Counted from the first letter of the stretch, positions 1-12,201 are shown. The stretch: DNA of 64,000 nt from Lasiodiplodia sp. COLG20 (GCA_009801085.1 VNWV01000003.1:1922001-1986000); one strand, 5' to 3'. Notes: generated from the sequence alone by a model not told the origin. Numbers and translations are program-made.

Positions 1-865
1 GCATGATCTCCAGCATCCGTCGATGATCTCGGCAATGCCTTTACGGCGCTTCCCGACATCACCATTTCTCAGCGTGTCAAAGCCAGGCATAAGTCCGGGA
101 TTCTTGACCATAAAGGCCATGAGCTCAGCGGGATCACCGCCGATGCTGAAGAACTCCAGGCCATTTTCTTCAACAAACTTCTTGAAGGTGGGATGTGTAG
201 CCAAGCGGATCCTGTGGTGATAGGTCTCCTTGAGTACTTTTCCCAGCGCAACAAACGGCTGTACATCTCCCCGAGATCCAACGACTTGTATGACAATATT
301 GAGCGGCGGGGGCGGTGCTTTGCTGGAGTCGCCTCCGAGCGAGGGTGGAACATAGGGCGCGGGAAGAGCTGGCTCGCGAGCGACCACGTCGAGCTGACTA
401 CGTAAGGCCGGCACCAGCAATGTTGAAAGACGCCGATTCTTTTGGTCGATGCGAATGTTGACACGTCCATCGTCTACAACAGTCAGTCACGGACGTCCGT
501 TTCGCGCGGAGAGTCTGCATACCAGCAACGGTAGCCTGTGTTCCTAGTTCTCCATCATCCGCAATGTTTCCAAGCGTTTCGCTATAAGGAGGCGGCGGGT
601 CCTCAGCGATGGCGTCGGGAACAGCATGGGAATCCTGTGCCTGGTGTCTGTGCCGTGTATAAGCTTTTGTTCGACGGGGTCGAATTGTGGGGCCTTACGA
701 TGCGCCCGTGGAAGCTCTGGATAGAGATGCGTCATTTCGCGTAGGACGGCGAGAGGGGAACTCATTTTCTTGCTCAGCTGCCGCGATAGCTTCAGCAGCC
801 TGACTGAGCGGGTTTGGCTCTGCGGTAGCAGCCTGCGGGTCACCAGGCGGCGGGGCAGAAGCCAT
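1..865 (-). CDS. UDP-glucose:sterol glucosyltransferase, N-terminal part (cut by window edge)
   Basis: The enzyme transfers glucose from UDP-glucose to the 3-hydroxyl of ergosterol; it is cytosolic or membrane-peripheral. Exons read on the minus strand are 865-699, 647-523 and 473 to beyond base 1, giving 255 residues. Introns 648-698 (51 bp) and 474-522 (49 bp) have GTAAGG..CAG and GTATGC..TAG ends and keep frame. Residues 98-125 hold the DDGRVNIRIDQKNRRLSTLL block and 163-171 the GSRGDVQPF glycine-rich start of the GT-B N-terminal (Glyco_transf_28) domain. These are followed by the ATHPTFKKFVEENGLEFFSIGGDP and NPGLMPGF segments typical of fungal sterol glucosyltransferases. The ATG at 865 is the first convincing start; in-frame sequence upstream looks like leader. 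Only about 100 residues precede the sterol-GT block, so there is no room for the PH/GRAM domains of Atg26. This fits the short paralog class. The C-terminal UDP-binding domain lies outside the window. Confidence 0.88.
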
Positions 866-1599
866 AGTGGGTGGGCAGGTGGCAGTTACGGCGCTCAGGA
901 GGATGAGGAAACCATGGAAGGTGAGAGGTCTGGGGTGGAGGAAAACGCTGAAATGCGACTGAGTCAAGGCGCGGCGAGTATACAGCTGGAGCGGCGCGCC
1001 GTAAGGTTGATGCCGCCGCAGCGTGGCGGTGCACTGATTGCCGCGTCAATGGCTAGGCTCCCGGTAGCGCGCAATGACCCTGTTTTGGAATCAAGAAAAG
1101 GTGCTTGCATCCATGTGACAACGTCCGTTGCATCTGGCCAGTCGACAGGCACTCTCCAGACCTTGGCGGGAGAAACGTCATATTGCCCCGTGCACCCGTC
1201 GACCCCTCACCCGCCACTGGGCTGATCGGTTAGGTAGCCACGCCCTAACTCCTTCGACCGGCCCGCGCTTTCAACACCGCTCGGGATTGCACTCGCTTCC
1301 TTGCGAGCCGGACTCATTTCTTGCCCAGCCATGCTGGCTTGAATCGCATCTGCAGCACTCCTGGCACCGCTTCCGCTTCGCGTAGATGCTAGCGGTTCGC
1401 TACTTTGTTCTTCACGGCCTATTCCGCAGCCACAATAGCTTTTAACCTATGCTGCAACTCGCTCATCGCCAGTTCCGGATTTTTCGGGTTTCTCACGACC
1501 CGATGCCCTTTGAATCCGAGGGCCGGTCAGGAGATGAATCAAGGCTCACTCACTAGCCTCTGTACAATTTAGTTGTCCGATTATATCTACATAACAGAA
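866..1599. other. intergenic spacer, no gene seen
   Basis: This 734-bp gap lies between the start of the sterol glucosyltransferase and the 3' end of the permease. It should contain the glucosyltransferase promoter and the permease 3' UTR. Short open frames here show no family resemblance and no splice logic. Confidence 0.5.
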
Positions 1600-3407
1600 C
1601 TACGCCTCATCACTACTGATCTTGGTGTGGTGATGCCTCCCGGCTGTCGCTGCCTCTTCAACCAGCGGCTGCGGCCCAATATAACCCCTCTTTCTGATCC
1701 AAAACCACCACGCACCCATGAAAATGGTTAAGCCGCCAGTGATCAAGCAGGAATAATTCATGCTTGCGGCATCAAACGGTATAGCGTAAGGGAAGCAATA
1801 TATCACCACGAACACGCAGATGTACGCACATCCAATGCTGCCGACGATGTACGCGACCGAGTCGGGCATCCAGAATGGACCGGGTACGACATTGCGGCGT
1901 CGGGTCAGGAGGTGTGGCAAGATGGCGGCCAGGAAGGACAGAGTGAGCAGCACGACGAAGGAGCCCACGAAAGCGTTGAAGGCGGTCGTGGAGCCGACGT
2001 AGATCGCACCCATAGCCGTGACTATGAGGCCGCAGGCTACGGTTGCGTTGAAGGGGTTTTTGTACGTCGGGGAGATATGACTGAGGATGCCGGGGAAGGG
2101 CGTGGCGCCCTCGCGGGCCAGTGTCCAGAGCATACGACCGGCCGTGATGTAGATGCCGATGAGCGTGCAGATGGTCGGGAGCAGAACGATGATGAGCAGC
2201 CCGAGAGCGCCGGCCCGTGACGACGTTGCTTGCAAGTAGAGCTCAGCCAACGGGACTGTATACGTGTTGGCCAGGAGCGCGTCGAAGTCCTGGATGCTGT
2301 AGAAGATGGCAACGAGATAAACAAAGGCAGTAAAAAGGCCAACGAGCTGTTGCATAGCAATGGCCTTGGGCACGTTGATACGCGGCTTGGGAATCTCTTC
2401 GGCCAAGTGGGCGACGCAGTCCGGGACGCCAACGGCATACGAGGCGTTCAACATACCCGTCAAGAATGCGAAGCCATCTGACGAGTAGCCAGTCTGGTTC
2501 ACAAAGTCGCGCCACACGAAGGAGTTGGAGGCCCACCCGTCACCGGTCGTGCCGGGCATGATGGCACAGACAAGAACTGTCACGAAGCATCCGGCCACGA
2601 TGAGAAAGAGACCGATCTGGTTGACGAGTGGGAGAGCGCGGTTGGCGAAGAGGACGGCGGCGCAGCAGAGCCATGTGGCAATGAGGTAGGTCACAAAGGT
2701 GTGCCAACGCTGCCAGACGTATTCGGGATGGAAGAGGCCGTACATGGCAAGGATCAAGTTGGCTGTGATGGCGCTCATCGAGGCGGCACCGAAGACGTAG
2801 GCAAAGGCATTCCACCAACCGGCGAAATATCCCACGACTCTGCCATATTTGCGCCCGGGGGTAACGGAAGCCCAGTGGTAAACTAAGGGAGAGGAAGTGT
2901 GAGTTTGGTCCAAAGGTGGGGATATCGAAAATTACCAGATGGGGGAGTTCACTTACCGCCGGCACTAGAGGGGATGGCTGACACAAGCTCGGCAATGCAG
3001 GCAGCCAGAAGGGAGTAGAAGAACCAGGCGGCAAACTGCAAGGATACACATGAGCATCAACAGACCGGGCGGCTAGAAGGTGGCTTGATTTACCAGCTCG
3101 TAGATGACACCGGGCGGACCGCCGTTATACAAGGAGATAACCTTCGCATGCGAGTCAGCCTCCCACACGGCTCATGCACGCTGCATGTAGGCCTTGTCCA
3201 TCAACGCACAATGCTGCCGCCCAGAGCTACCCAAGTATTTCCCGTGCAGATGCCGACCGAGGCGGCGCTCCAGAGACTGAAGTTCCGCTCGAGCTCCTGT
3301 GCGTGACCGGATGCGTTGAGCACGGCGCCCACGGTGCCCTCCTCGGCCGTGTATTGTGGCGTAATCGTATCCGGAGGGAAGTCATCCTTGGACTTAGGCG
3401 CGTCCAT
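1600..3407 (-). CDS. APC-superfamily amino acid/choline/GABA-type permease
   Basis: A plasma-membrane transporter of 535 aa in four exons: 3407-3210, 3141-3094, 3035-2957 and 2882-1600. Introns of 68, 58 and 74 bp (donors GTGCGT, GTAAAT, GTAAGT) keep frame, and the small exons restore the block SLYNGGPPGVIYELFAAWF, which is diagnostic of the fungal HNM1/UGA4 permease family. About 12 membrane segments can be seen, with the family segments GVYHWASVTPG, the conserved loop HLAEEIPKPRINVPKAI and GRMLWTLAREGATPF. The cytosolic N-terminus (MDAPKSKDDF) is acidic and polar as expected. I took the ATG at 3407 rather than the upstream non-ATG frame, because the added residues would make an unlikely hydrophobic leader. 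Substrate (choline, GABA or other amines) cannot be fixed from sequence alone. It is transcribed away from the divergent mei5 gene. Confidence 0.9.
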
Positions 3408-3975
3408 CTCGACAAACAAAGTGATACCAGAGACAACGAGAACAACGAATTGCACGGCGAGAGCTGAGAGACAACAAGACGACTATATCAACCGGGCTGG
3501 TGGTACCCGTGCTTGGACCTAACTACACCCAAAACGGGAAGACTGATTAAGAGAAATGATATCTGGACGACGTGAGGCAGGTGTCAGCGAGCCCAGAGCA
3601 GACAGGAGGCCGCTGATGGCGCCCATTGAGGGATGATCGTGCAAGTATCGCCGTGCGGGAGCGGGAGGGAGACGACGGCGATAGGCTGATAAGGCGAGGG
3701 GCCATGTTAGCCGAGGAAGCTTTACTAAAGCTGCTTGTCAGAGGCTGGGGGAACGCGGGGACGATGCCCCAGTGAGGGCAAGCGTGCTCAGCCGCGTCGA
3801 GACCCTTGCCAAGCTCCTTCCTGCCACGCGAGCGCACCTGCCGTCGGCTTCCCTCGCAGTGACGACACTTGTGTTGTGTCTCCATGCCGACGCAACGCAA
3901 CGTCTGCTTGACGATCATTCAGTCATCAATTTCTCTCGCCGCTAACTCTCGCAGCACTAATACGTCTTCAGCTCA
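3408..3975. promoter_or_regulatory. divergent promoter region, permease / mei5
   Basis: A 568-bp intergenic region between two divergently oriented starts (3407 minus and 3976 plus). It is the only space available for both promoters. No clear TATA element or known binding site was recognised. Confidence 0.45.
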
Positions 3976-4936
3976 ATGTCCACGCCCTCGGCCAAGCGGC
4001 GCCGCCTGGAGGACGCCCAGAGCGCCTTGCGAAAGCCCTTTCGCTCGCCCTTCAAAACACCCAATCGAAATGTTGAGCTCGAGAGGCCCAGCGCGGAAAC
4101 GACGGCCAGCAGCACTGCTGTGCCCAGCCCGCTCGTGCAGAGCACTCTACCGGATTCGTCGGCGACCCAATCGTTCAGCGATTCCTCGCTCCGCACGCTG
4201 CGCAGTTCTCGCAACTCTACAACACTGTCCACGCCGTCGCCTCTCGCGCGACGCACCGGCGCCTTCGGCCCCGACGACCCTCTCGAGACCGCCATACGTG
4301 TTGAAGAGCGACGGCAGCGAGAGCTACACAAACAGATACGGAGTGTACGCACTGAGCTAGACACGCTCAATCAAGCACTCAGGCTCGCAGCATCTACCAA
4401 GGATGCGGAGCTGGAAGCCTTGACCAGGAAATGGCGCGATGCAACCCGGGCCGCGGCGGAAGATGTCTTCGCTACAACCAAGGACCGTGTGGACGGTATG
4501 GGCGGGATCGGCGTCTGGAAGCAGAGCGAACGGCGTCAGCAGGAGTGGAGCCTGGGGTTCCATGCTCAAGAAAACGAGCCTAATCTGGACGAGAGCGATG
4601 AGGACGAAGATGAAAATGCTGGACTGACACCCGAGGAGAAAGAAGCAAGACTGGTTGCACGGGAACGACGCGCAGAAGCAAGGGAAGAAGCAAAAAAGGA
4701 GCGCCAGTGGCGAGAGCAGCAAGAGGCGGAGGCAGAGGCGTTGAAGCAGAGTAGTGCCGACGACGGCGGAGACGACGATGTGAGTGTCGATTTTCGGTGA
4801 CGATGGCGCAACACGAGGTTCCAGGCTTTAGGCTGATGCGGAACAGAGTTTCACGATGGACATGATGCTCAAGACGCTCAACATTGACCCCAAGATGATC
4901 GGATGGGATAAAGAAGGGCAGCGGTGGGTTGACTGA
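3976..4936 (+). CDS. mei5: Mei5/Sfr1-type recombination mediator (Swi5 partner)
   Basis: Predicted partner of Swi5 in the mediator that loads and stabilises Rad51/Dmc1 on single-stranded DNA. Two exons, 3976-4779 and 4847-4936, are joined over a 67-bp GTGAGT..CAG intron, giving 297 aa. The N-terminus has a basic RRR patch and the KPFRSPFKTP motif typical of Sfr1 DNA-binding tails, followed by a Ser/Thr-rich disordered stretch. Residues about 105-155 form a coiled coil. An acidic segment (DESDEDEDE) precedes a Glu/Arg-rich helix. The second exon adds the conserved C-terminal block SFTMDMMLKTLNIDPKMIGW ending in RWVD, which is the strongest evidence for the family. Without splicing the frame would stop early after DDDVSVDFR, losing that block. 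Confidence 0.88.
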
Positions 4937-7173
4937 GTTGGCCGAGGATCCGCTACCAACATTTTCGACGTGGATGCCGCAATCAGCAATGGGCGGTGAC
5001 CCCTAGTTGCTATCAGAGTGTTCGCACGCGGACGTAGATCACGCCTCACGCAATGGGCCCTTTTATCTGGCTTACTGGCCAGCGCACGCGACAAGCGCGC
5101 CTGCTTCTCTCTTTCAACAAAATTCGTCGCTTCACCGCCTCTTTCCCACGATACACACAAGACGCGTTCCCACACCTGCGAGTTCCGAAATCCGGAAGCG
5201 CTGAGGGTCGCACTGCATGAATATGATGGTGCATATTCGTCAGGCTGCTAGTCAGGCTGATGTGCGTCTTGAGTCAGGGCTGGCGGCTGCGAGTTCTGAT
5301 CATGGCTCGAACGGGGAAGACCGACGAGAGCAGCCCCTCCCCGAAGCGATGGAGGAGGAGGGGACGCGCAGGTCGGGGCGCTTCTGAACGAGAGCAAAAC
5401 AAAAATAAGAAGAGGCATGGGTAGGTATCCAGCTAATTGACAAAATGAGCTAGGGCGAAAAGAGTCGGTGTCGTGCAGTTAGGCGAGGGCTTTTTTGTTA
5501 TTGCAACACACCAGGCTTCAATAATGAAGAGCATATTGGCTTTCCTCGTTGAGCAAGTGCCTCTATCTACATCAAGGTTATCGCCGTTATCTGCAAAGTG
5601 CGTGCCGCGCTGAAGGATGGCGTACCTCGAGGGTTGCCGGGTAATGTCAACGGCGTCATCATGCTCCTCACACCCGGGCGGCAATAGGCTCGCTCGCGAG
5701 TAATCGGGCAGCTGCATAGTGGGTGGCGCGATGACGGACGGATTGGAGCGGCGCAGCTGCAGGCGCTCAAGCGGAGGGAGCCTTGAGCTCTCGCCTCGTT
5801 ATGCAGCTGTCGCATGGAAAGATTAGCGGGTTGCAGGGGACAACCCTACGAGCAAGGATGGCAGGAGGAAGGGCCGAAGAGCCCTGGTCGCGCAATGTTC
5901 GCACGCTGATATCACCCAGCCGCTGTGGTGTGGGGAAGAGGCGTGGGCGCACTGGCGAGGCACTTCTAAGAAAAGGCACGGCGGTGGAAACACCAAAACA
6001 CCAGGCCAATCACGAGCCGGATCGCCCAGCACGGCGATGGAAGCGAGATCCCAGGTACCCGACCAGAACGGCTCTCAGTCGTCGGTGCCGGGAGATTGCG
6101 CGGCGGCGCCGAGTGGCTCCATGACGGGCGGTTGCCCTGAGTCTTTTTTTTTCTCCTCCCTTCACCAGGCCCCTCACGGGCGGCAGCGACTGTGGGCTCG
6201 ATTGACCGGTGGCTGGCCCCCCTTGCTGCGCATTCCAAGGCCGAATTGGCGCTGTGGCACCTGGTCAAGCAGGCGGGCGTGGTGGTATGCATCGAAAGAT
6301 CGATAGCGTCGGAGGCGTTGGAGTTGCATGCAGGTAACCGCCAGGCCGCGCAATGATTCGACTGTTGTGATCACGCCGGCACGCCGCCATTGGCAGGCTG
6401 CAGAGGGCGCAGCGGACGCCAGGCACTCGCAGCACGGGCTCGGCGGAGGTGGAGTGCAATACTATACGGCGTCGGGCGTGAGCAGGCGGCGGGCCAGCCA
6501 GAAGGCGAGCGCAAAGAAGAGCCTGCAGCGTGACCGAGCTAGCGGGAGCGGGACTGCAGAGCGTGTCACTCGTGGCCGGCGGGCGGGGCATGTCATTGGC
6601 TTGCAGCGGGGGCCGGGCGTGTGCTGGGGTTCGCGGCGCGGGCGAATCAGCGCTCGTTCTCCAGCCGCCCGGCCCTGCGCTCCATGACCACCATCCACTC
6701 GACGCCCGACCCGAAGCGCTCGCTCTCGCCCATGCGTGCTGCACGACGGCCGGCAGGCATGGCAGCATCCCGGTCCGTCCGTCAGCTGGGCCGGAAGCTT
6801 TCTGGGTGGGGCCACAGCTGCGAGCGAACGGGCCCGCAGCTGCGCCAGACTTTATATATACCTGCTGCCTGCGCGACATGCACTCGTTTTTTTCTCTTCA
6901 GCAAGCCCGCAAAGCTCAGGAGCTGTACTTTGGTTTTTGTGTTGTTCTTTTTGTTCTAATTCTTTTTCCCCTAGTTCACTAATTTTCAGAGTCTGGTACT
7001 CTTTTCACGCCTTTCACGAAAAAATAATCACCCACTTCACGATTTTCTAATTCACTTTTGTCGCCGGTCGACATCCAATAACGACACTCCAGCCCTAATT
7101 ACAGCTCTTGCTTGCTCGAAGCCTTTGTCAACACCCAAACGTCAACTCTCGATACCCAAGACAATCCACCACA
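4937..7173. other. long intergenic region, upstream of the CBM48 gene
   Basis: A 2.2-kb stretch without a supported gene. Small open frames on both strands overlap one another and lack any recognisable motif. The last 300 bp is pyrimidine-rich and looks like promoter and 5' leader of the gene at 7174. Confidence 0.45.
6851..6860 (+). promoter_or_regulatory. TATA-like element upstream of the CBM48 gene
   Basis: The sequence TTTATATATA lies about 315 bp before the ATG at 7174 and is followed by a T/C-rich leader, an arrangement common in strongly expressed filamentous-fungal genes. It implies a 5' leader of roughly 280 nt. No transcript data support it. Confidence 0.4.
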
Positions 7174-7959
7174 ATGGCCGCCATCCAGCTCAACTTCACC
7201 CTCCGCACCTCCGCCAACTGCAAGACCGTGCACCTGCTCGGCTCGTGGGACAACTACAATGGTCAGCTCCCGCTCTCCAGCGACCCGTCCAAGGCCGGCG
7301 CCTGGAAGGGCACTTTCCGCTTCCAGGGCGCCACCTTGAAGCAGGGCCAGCGCTACTGGTACTACTACATCATCGACGGCTACCACGTTTCGCACGACCC
7401 CGCCCGCGAGTTCACCACCGAGCCCACCACCGGCCGCAAGCTCAACATCCTCGACATCCCCGCCCCCGGCAAGACCGCCGCCGTGCCCGACGTTGCCGCC
7501 AAGCGCGCCTCGCGCCGCTACTCCCAGGATGTCGCCAAGGGCCGCTCGCTGTCTCCCTCGCAGATCAAGTCGCCGCGCCCGGTGAAGCCCAACCAGCACA
7601 AGAACATCGTCAACGGCACCTACGAGCCCGCCACCGTCGAGGCCCTGACGTCGCGCTTCAGCCGCGCCAACCTCGAGGAGAGCAGCGACGACGACTACTC
7701 GGACAGCGATATCGACTCGGACGTGCCTTCGCTCACGTCGCGCAGCTCCAACTCGTCTTCGCCGTCGTCCGTGTCGAGCACCAGCTCGTGCTGCACCTGC
7801 GAGCGCTACGGCATCACCCGTGCCGGCGAGCGCGTCAAGCTCGACTGCGGCGGCTCCCGCTGCGGCTACTCGGACGACTCGTCTGACTGCTCGTCTGAGG
7901 ACGACGAGGTCTACCGCGAGCGCGCCACCCGCCGCCAGGGCGTCGTCATCCGTGGCTAA
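7174..7959 (+). CDS. CBM48/AMPK glycogen-binding-domain protein
   Basis: A 261-aa single-exon protein. Residues about 4-88 form a carbohydrate-binding module 48 like that of AMPK beta subunits: FTLRTS, VHLLGSWDNYNGQLPLS, GAWKGTFRF and the aromatic run RYWYYYIIDGY. Conserved Trp and Tyr residues of this kind bind alpha-1,4-glucan. The rest is not an AMPK beta C-terminal domain. It is a basic Ser/Pro-rich linker, then an acidic SDDDYSDSDIDSD segment, a long Ser run and a Cys cluster (SSCCTCERYG, CGGSRCGY). The start is the ATG in context CACAATGG; an upstream in-frame start-like codon would add leader sequence only. Codon use is very C-ending, which suggests high expression. A role linked to glycogen or starch signalling is inference. 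Confidence 0.8.
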   Translation: MAAIQLNFTLRTSANCKTVHLLGSWDNYNGQLPLSSDPSKAGAWKGTFRFQGATLKQGQRYWYYYIIDGYHVSHDPAREFTTEPTTGRKLNILDIPAPGKTAAVPDVAAKRASRRYSQDVAKGRSLSPSQIKSPRPVKPNQHKNIVNGTYEPATVEALTSRFSRANLEESSDDDYSDSDIDSDVPSLTSRSSNSSSPSSVSSTSSCCTCERYGITRAGERVKLDCGGSRCGYSDDSSDCSSEDDEVYRERATRRQGVVIRG

Positions 7960-10900
7960 ATCAGCATGCGACGACCCGGGTGGGTGCTGTGCTCTGACCA
8001 GTCTTTTTTACCTCGTCTCCTAGCTGCGATTTGCTGTCTTGCTACGCAATCTTGCTTATGACCGAAGCGTGAGGGTTGCGATCTTTTTTTCTTTCCGATC
8101 GCCAACCACTCCACTGCCATGACCCATTGTGCGTCTTGCAAACCCTTCTTGGGGCTTTAATCGAGAAAACAAGAGGTTCTTCGACCGACGATTTACTCAG
8201 TCCGGACTCGACCCCTTCTGTCTCCTCTTTATCCTTATTAATATCCTAATCCCTTCCCCAGCTTCGTTTCCATATTCAGCTGGTTCTGGGGAAGCGCTTG
8301 CTCTGCGGGAAGAGGATGTGGGAGAGGTAAGAGGAGATGAAAAGGATTCGAGATCCGCTGGTAATAGGCGACCTCTTTTGATTATTCTCAGTTTATACTT
8401 ACGACCGTTTTGGCATCGCATTCACTTGGCCGATTACCCCATGCTGTACACGCTGGGACGAAGGAAAGGGAAACCGGCGATGCCGCCATGAGGAATGATG
8501 GTTTTACGATGAAAAAGGGGGATGATACGACAAGAAAATCACGAAAAAAAGATGGAATGAATTGAAAAGTTACGGACACGAGCTCTTTTCGGTTACTGAC
8601 GCTCGCCTTTCGTCCGGAGAAGGAAATGATGGGGAGATGTGGGAAAGCATTGGATGATGGGTTTTTGTTCTGCATCCTATCCGCCTTCTGAGGCACAGTG
8701 GAAACGGAACCATTTCGATAGTTTATCACTGGCACCTGAAGGAGGGAAACATGTCAATGAGGAGTAGAGAATCGACTATTGTCTTTGCTTGAAGAACCTT
8801 TTCCCTTTTTGGAAGATTGATTGATATCGACGAGGATGATGACAATGCGCTCTGATTTAAGAACATTTTTGCAAGGGGTGCAAGGGATCTACAGTCTCAA
8901 GCCTGTCATTTCAGAGAAATAGCCCCTATTCATCACATGCGACGTCTAGATGTTCTTGTACTGTGCAACTTCAAAGTCGCAAGGAAGTGACGGAAACCAT
9001 GTACCGTTGTACGACATACCCAGTCCATCTTACCACCCAGAATCCAAGGCAACGAACCTGTGGGTCTCTTGCGTGCCCGAAAGGAGTAGCAATAGGCACC
9101 CACCGTTCATCCAGGTCTGCGGCCCACGACTCAGCGGGAGGGAGTGGGTACGAGGCGGATAACAATAATACGAAGATGTGACGTTGCGTGCTTTTTGGAC
9201 GTTTCGATCCCACCACGGCGGAAGCGAGATCCATACTTTCCATTTGGAAGAGTGGTGGGAGAAAGAGCAGCGCGCGTGACGGCTTCTGCGTTTGCAGGGC
9301 AGGCTGGCTGCTGAGCGAGAGCAATATCAACGTTGATGACCCACCGACGTGCTGAAAATAGCTTTCGTACACAGCGAAAAGAAGGTTGGAAAACGAGCTG
9401 CACGGGTGGACGCGCGGCGAGCGCTCGTAAGGGCAGCATACGTGCGTGGAACCCTTCTTTCGGTCTCCATGCTGATGGTTTAGAAAAAATGGTTGCTGTT
9501 ACAAAAAGGTGTGGGGCTCCGTTACTAAAGAAAGACTACTTTCTGGACATGAGTAAGCATTACTCGTCAGTCTAAGAAAAGGAGAAAGAACGGCAGGATA
9601 AGTGATTGGCCGAGAATGTTTCGTGATGGGTATGTGGAACAGAGGGTCAGCCGGCGGTGTAGGGGGAGGAGGCCGCAGCAAAATGCGTGTGAGACGTGGG
9701 AGAGAGAGGCAGGGTGTCGGCGTACGGTATCGCGACTTGCGCGGAGTTCAAATCATATCGTCAGACAGCGTTTTCAATTGCTCATTGGATTACGTGGAGG
9801 AGAAGGATCTGAAATGATGACACGTACGGGGCTGGCTATAGGATGAGTCGGAATATACGGCCGGGAATGAGCACCGGAAAGAATGAAACGAGCGACAGGG
9901 GCATTTATTTGGTGACTGGGTGAGAATGGATATTGTGAGTAAGAAGTGATCAGAGGAAACAAAAAAGCGACATTGATTCGACAAGGATTCGACCAGAGGA
10001 CTGGGACAAACAGCGGCAATTGCGGCAATGCGAAAGAAAATGGCGAGCAATGCCACGATGGAGTGCATAAACGCGTATGTACATCGTGTTGTTGGGTGGC
10101 GAGAGAAAGGGTAAGGAATGCATTACTTGCAGTTACATTCGCTTGGCTGTGGTGCGCGCTCGCTGTCGCTGCAAGTTTCTCGAACAAGCTGGCAGGTCCC
10201 CTTGTTTCCTTTTCTGATGCACTCTGCAAGCTCTGGTGCATTGCATGGTGTTGGGCAGCTGGCTGGGCAGCATCTACGTGTCTGGTTCTGAGACCACACA
10301 GCAACACCAAAACTAAAAGAAGCAGCATTCTCGAACACGGCTGCTGCCCAATAATACAGGGAAGAACAACAAAGTCCCGAGACAGGGTGAAACAGGAAAA
10401 AGCAAAAGCAAAAGATGGACAATCTCGCATCAGATGCAGGATCACCCGATGCGCGCACGGCAGGCGCGAAAGACGGTTCTTTTGCAGTATCAGTGAAGGG
10501 ATGCTGTTCGCCAAACAAATCCCCCCCACTCTCACTAAAAATAGACAGCCCGCAACCCCACTTCCACCCCATTGCGCCGCCGCCACAGAGGAAAACGGAC
10601 AGGAGAGCAGGCAGGAAGCGGGGCGGACTCGGACTCGGACACGGGCCAATGAGGCGCGGTGCGGGATCCCCGTGGAGAATTGCTAAGTAGGTAACGGGGA
10701 TGCTTTTTGCTCGCTTCTTTCAAATTCTCCGCTGACAGGTTCTTGGCAAGTACTTCTACTTGGACATCCGCTCTTTGTCATCCACCATGGGCGCTACCCC
10801 GGCCGCCGCGGAGCCGGAAGCCTCGAGCAGACTTTCGTACCCCGGTCGTCGCATCCCAGATCGTCGGCCCACCGCCCCAGGGTGCGAACGCGCCATCGCA

Positions 10901-11851
10901 ACCTCACGCTCGTAAGCGAATTGGAGGGGGACAAAAGAAACAGGTGGGCATCACACGATCGCCGCGGTGGCTTTCGCTTCATCCAGTTTCCGTCGATTGG
11001 AAGAAGGATAAGGGAAGGGGTGGAGCACGCGACTGCCAGGCCAGGCAAAGCCACACAAAACGATGACGACGATGAGCACGGGTGGCTTGAGTATCCGAGC
11101 AGAAGCAGGGATGCTGGAAAAAGCCTCCCTCCCTTTCTCACTGCAAGCTAGTAATCCCCCACTAGCTCCGCTGACCCCCGGCCCAATGGCAACGCCCCGT
11201 CCCGCGCGGTGACGACCATGTTGTCTTCTCAAATGAGTTTCAGCTGAGACGAGCTGCAAGGTTGCGCGCGCTGCAGCCTGCTGATGCTTGTGACATGGAA
11301 GGATGAGGCTCGTGGAGGCGGAGTGCATGTCGAAGAAGAAAGGGACGGGAAGAACGGAGGCCACATGCTGCGCGCCATCGCTGCCTGCTCAGGTCTCTCA
11401 GCTGAGCCACCGCCGGCGCCATGATTCAATAGCACTCATGGACAGAGCCCGTGGATGGGATCAAGGCCAAAAAAAGCAATTGTCTTGTCGAGAGTAGTGT
11501 AAGTGCCGGACCGCAACCTTAATAGTGAAGAGACAATGGAGAGATAACGCCCGCTGAAAACAGAATGGGAAAAGAGAAAAGGTTGACTCCTTTTTGTTCC
11601 CTGCTGCTACCCGGACTCCGAGACCCATGCTTTCCGGAAGCAACCATGCCTTCCGGCATCCCGAACGTCCCGACGCCAGCCCCAAGCAAGAAAGTAAAAT
11701 GCCACCCCAATGGTCGACCCCCATCCCGAGCCGAATTGCCCATAAATGCCGCTTGTGGTCGGTGGAAAAGAGTACGAGTAGATGCAAGAAAGAAACGGGG
11801 AATCCATGACTCTTTGAAGATGTGACGACGGGTCATCAGACACCCAGACGT
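7960..11851. other. long gene-poor region
   Basis: Nearly 3.9 kb between the CBM48 gene and the convergent 89-aa gene. Overlapping open frames occur on both strands, the longest 291 codons on the minus strand at 9774-10649, but none shows domains, conserved motifs or coding-like composition. The region could hold 3' UTRs, a non-coding RNA or a fast-evolving gene; nothing in it can be supported. Confidence 0.4.
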
Positions 11852-12121
11852 CTAAAAGCGTCGGTAGCGGTGGTGCGCGTGGCAGGCGTCGGGGCTCGGG
11901 AAGCTCGAGTAGCCCGAGTCCGGGGCCAGCTCGCCGTCGTGTATGGAGCTCGACGGGGCGGCCAGGCTGTAGTTGGTGTGGACGCTGCAGGCGTAGCCCA
12001 CGAGGACCGTCTTCTCTTGGACGCTGTGGCCATACTGTCCATATTGGGCGCACGGGTCGATTGCGTGCTTGTGGTAGAGACAGCGGCAGACGGCGTAGCG
12101 TTCGACGACCTGGTAGCACAT
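11852..12121 (-). CDS. conserved small Cys-rich fungal protein
   Basis: An 89-aa single-exon protein beginning MCYQVVERYAVCRCLYHKHA. This N-terminal block, and the VQEKTVLVGYACSVH block at 35-49, resemble a conserved uncharacterised family I recall from Pezizomycotina. Cysteines are at 2, 12, 14, 24, 45 and 80 and histidines at 17, 19 and 32, so metal binding is possible. There is no signal peptide. The C-terminal half is Ser/Pro-rich and ends in a His/Arg tail. The open frame extends upstream through a TTG, but the ATG at 12121 sits at the beginning of the conserved block and a TATA element lies 80 bp upstream. Function is unknown. Confidence 0.75.
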   Translation of the reverse strand: MCYQVVERYAVCRCLYHKHAIDPCAQYGQYGHSVQEKTVLVGYACSVHTNYSLAAPSSSIHDGELAPDSGYSSFPSPDACHAHHRYRRF

Positions 12122-12201
12122 GCTGGACAGAGGATGATGCAGAAATGGTAGATGGGAGCTGAGGAGCGGAGTTGGACGGGGAGCTGGCGTGCTCTCCGGG
12201 C

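Noticed and set aside
9774..10649. 291-codon minus-strand frame
   Set aside because: It overlaps a 246-codon frame on the other strand, has no domain, scattered Cys/His/Ser composition typical of chance translation, and no splice or conservation cue.
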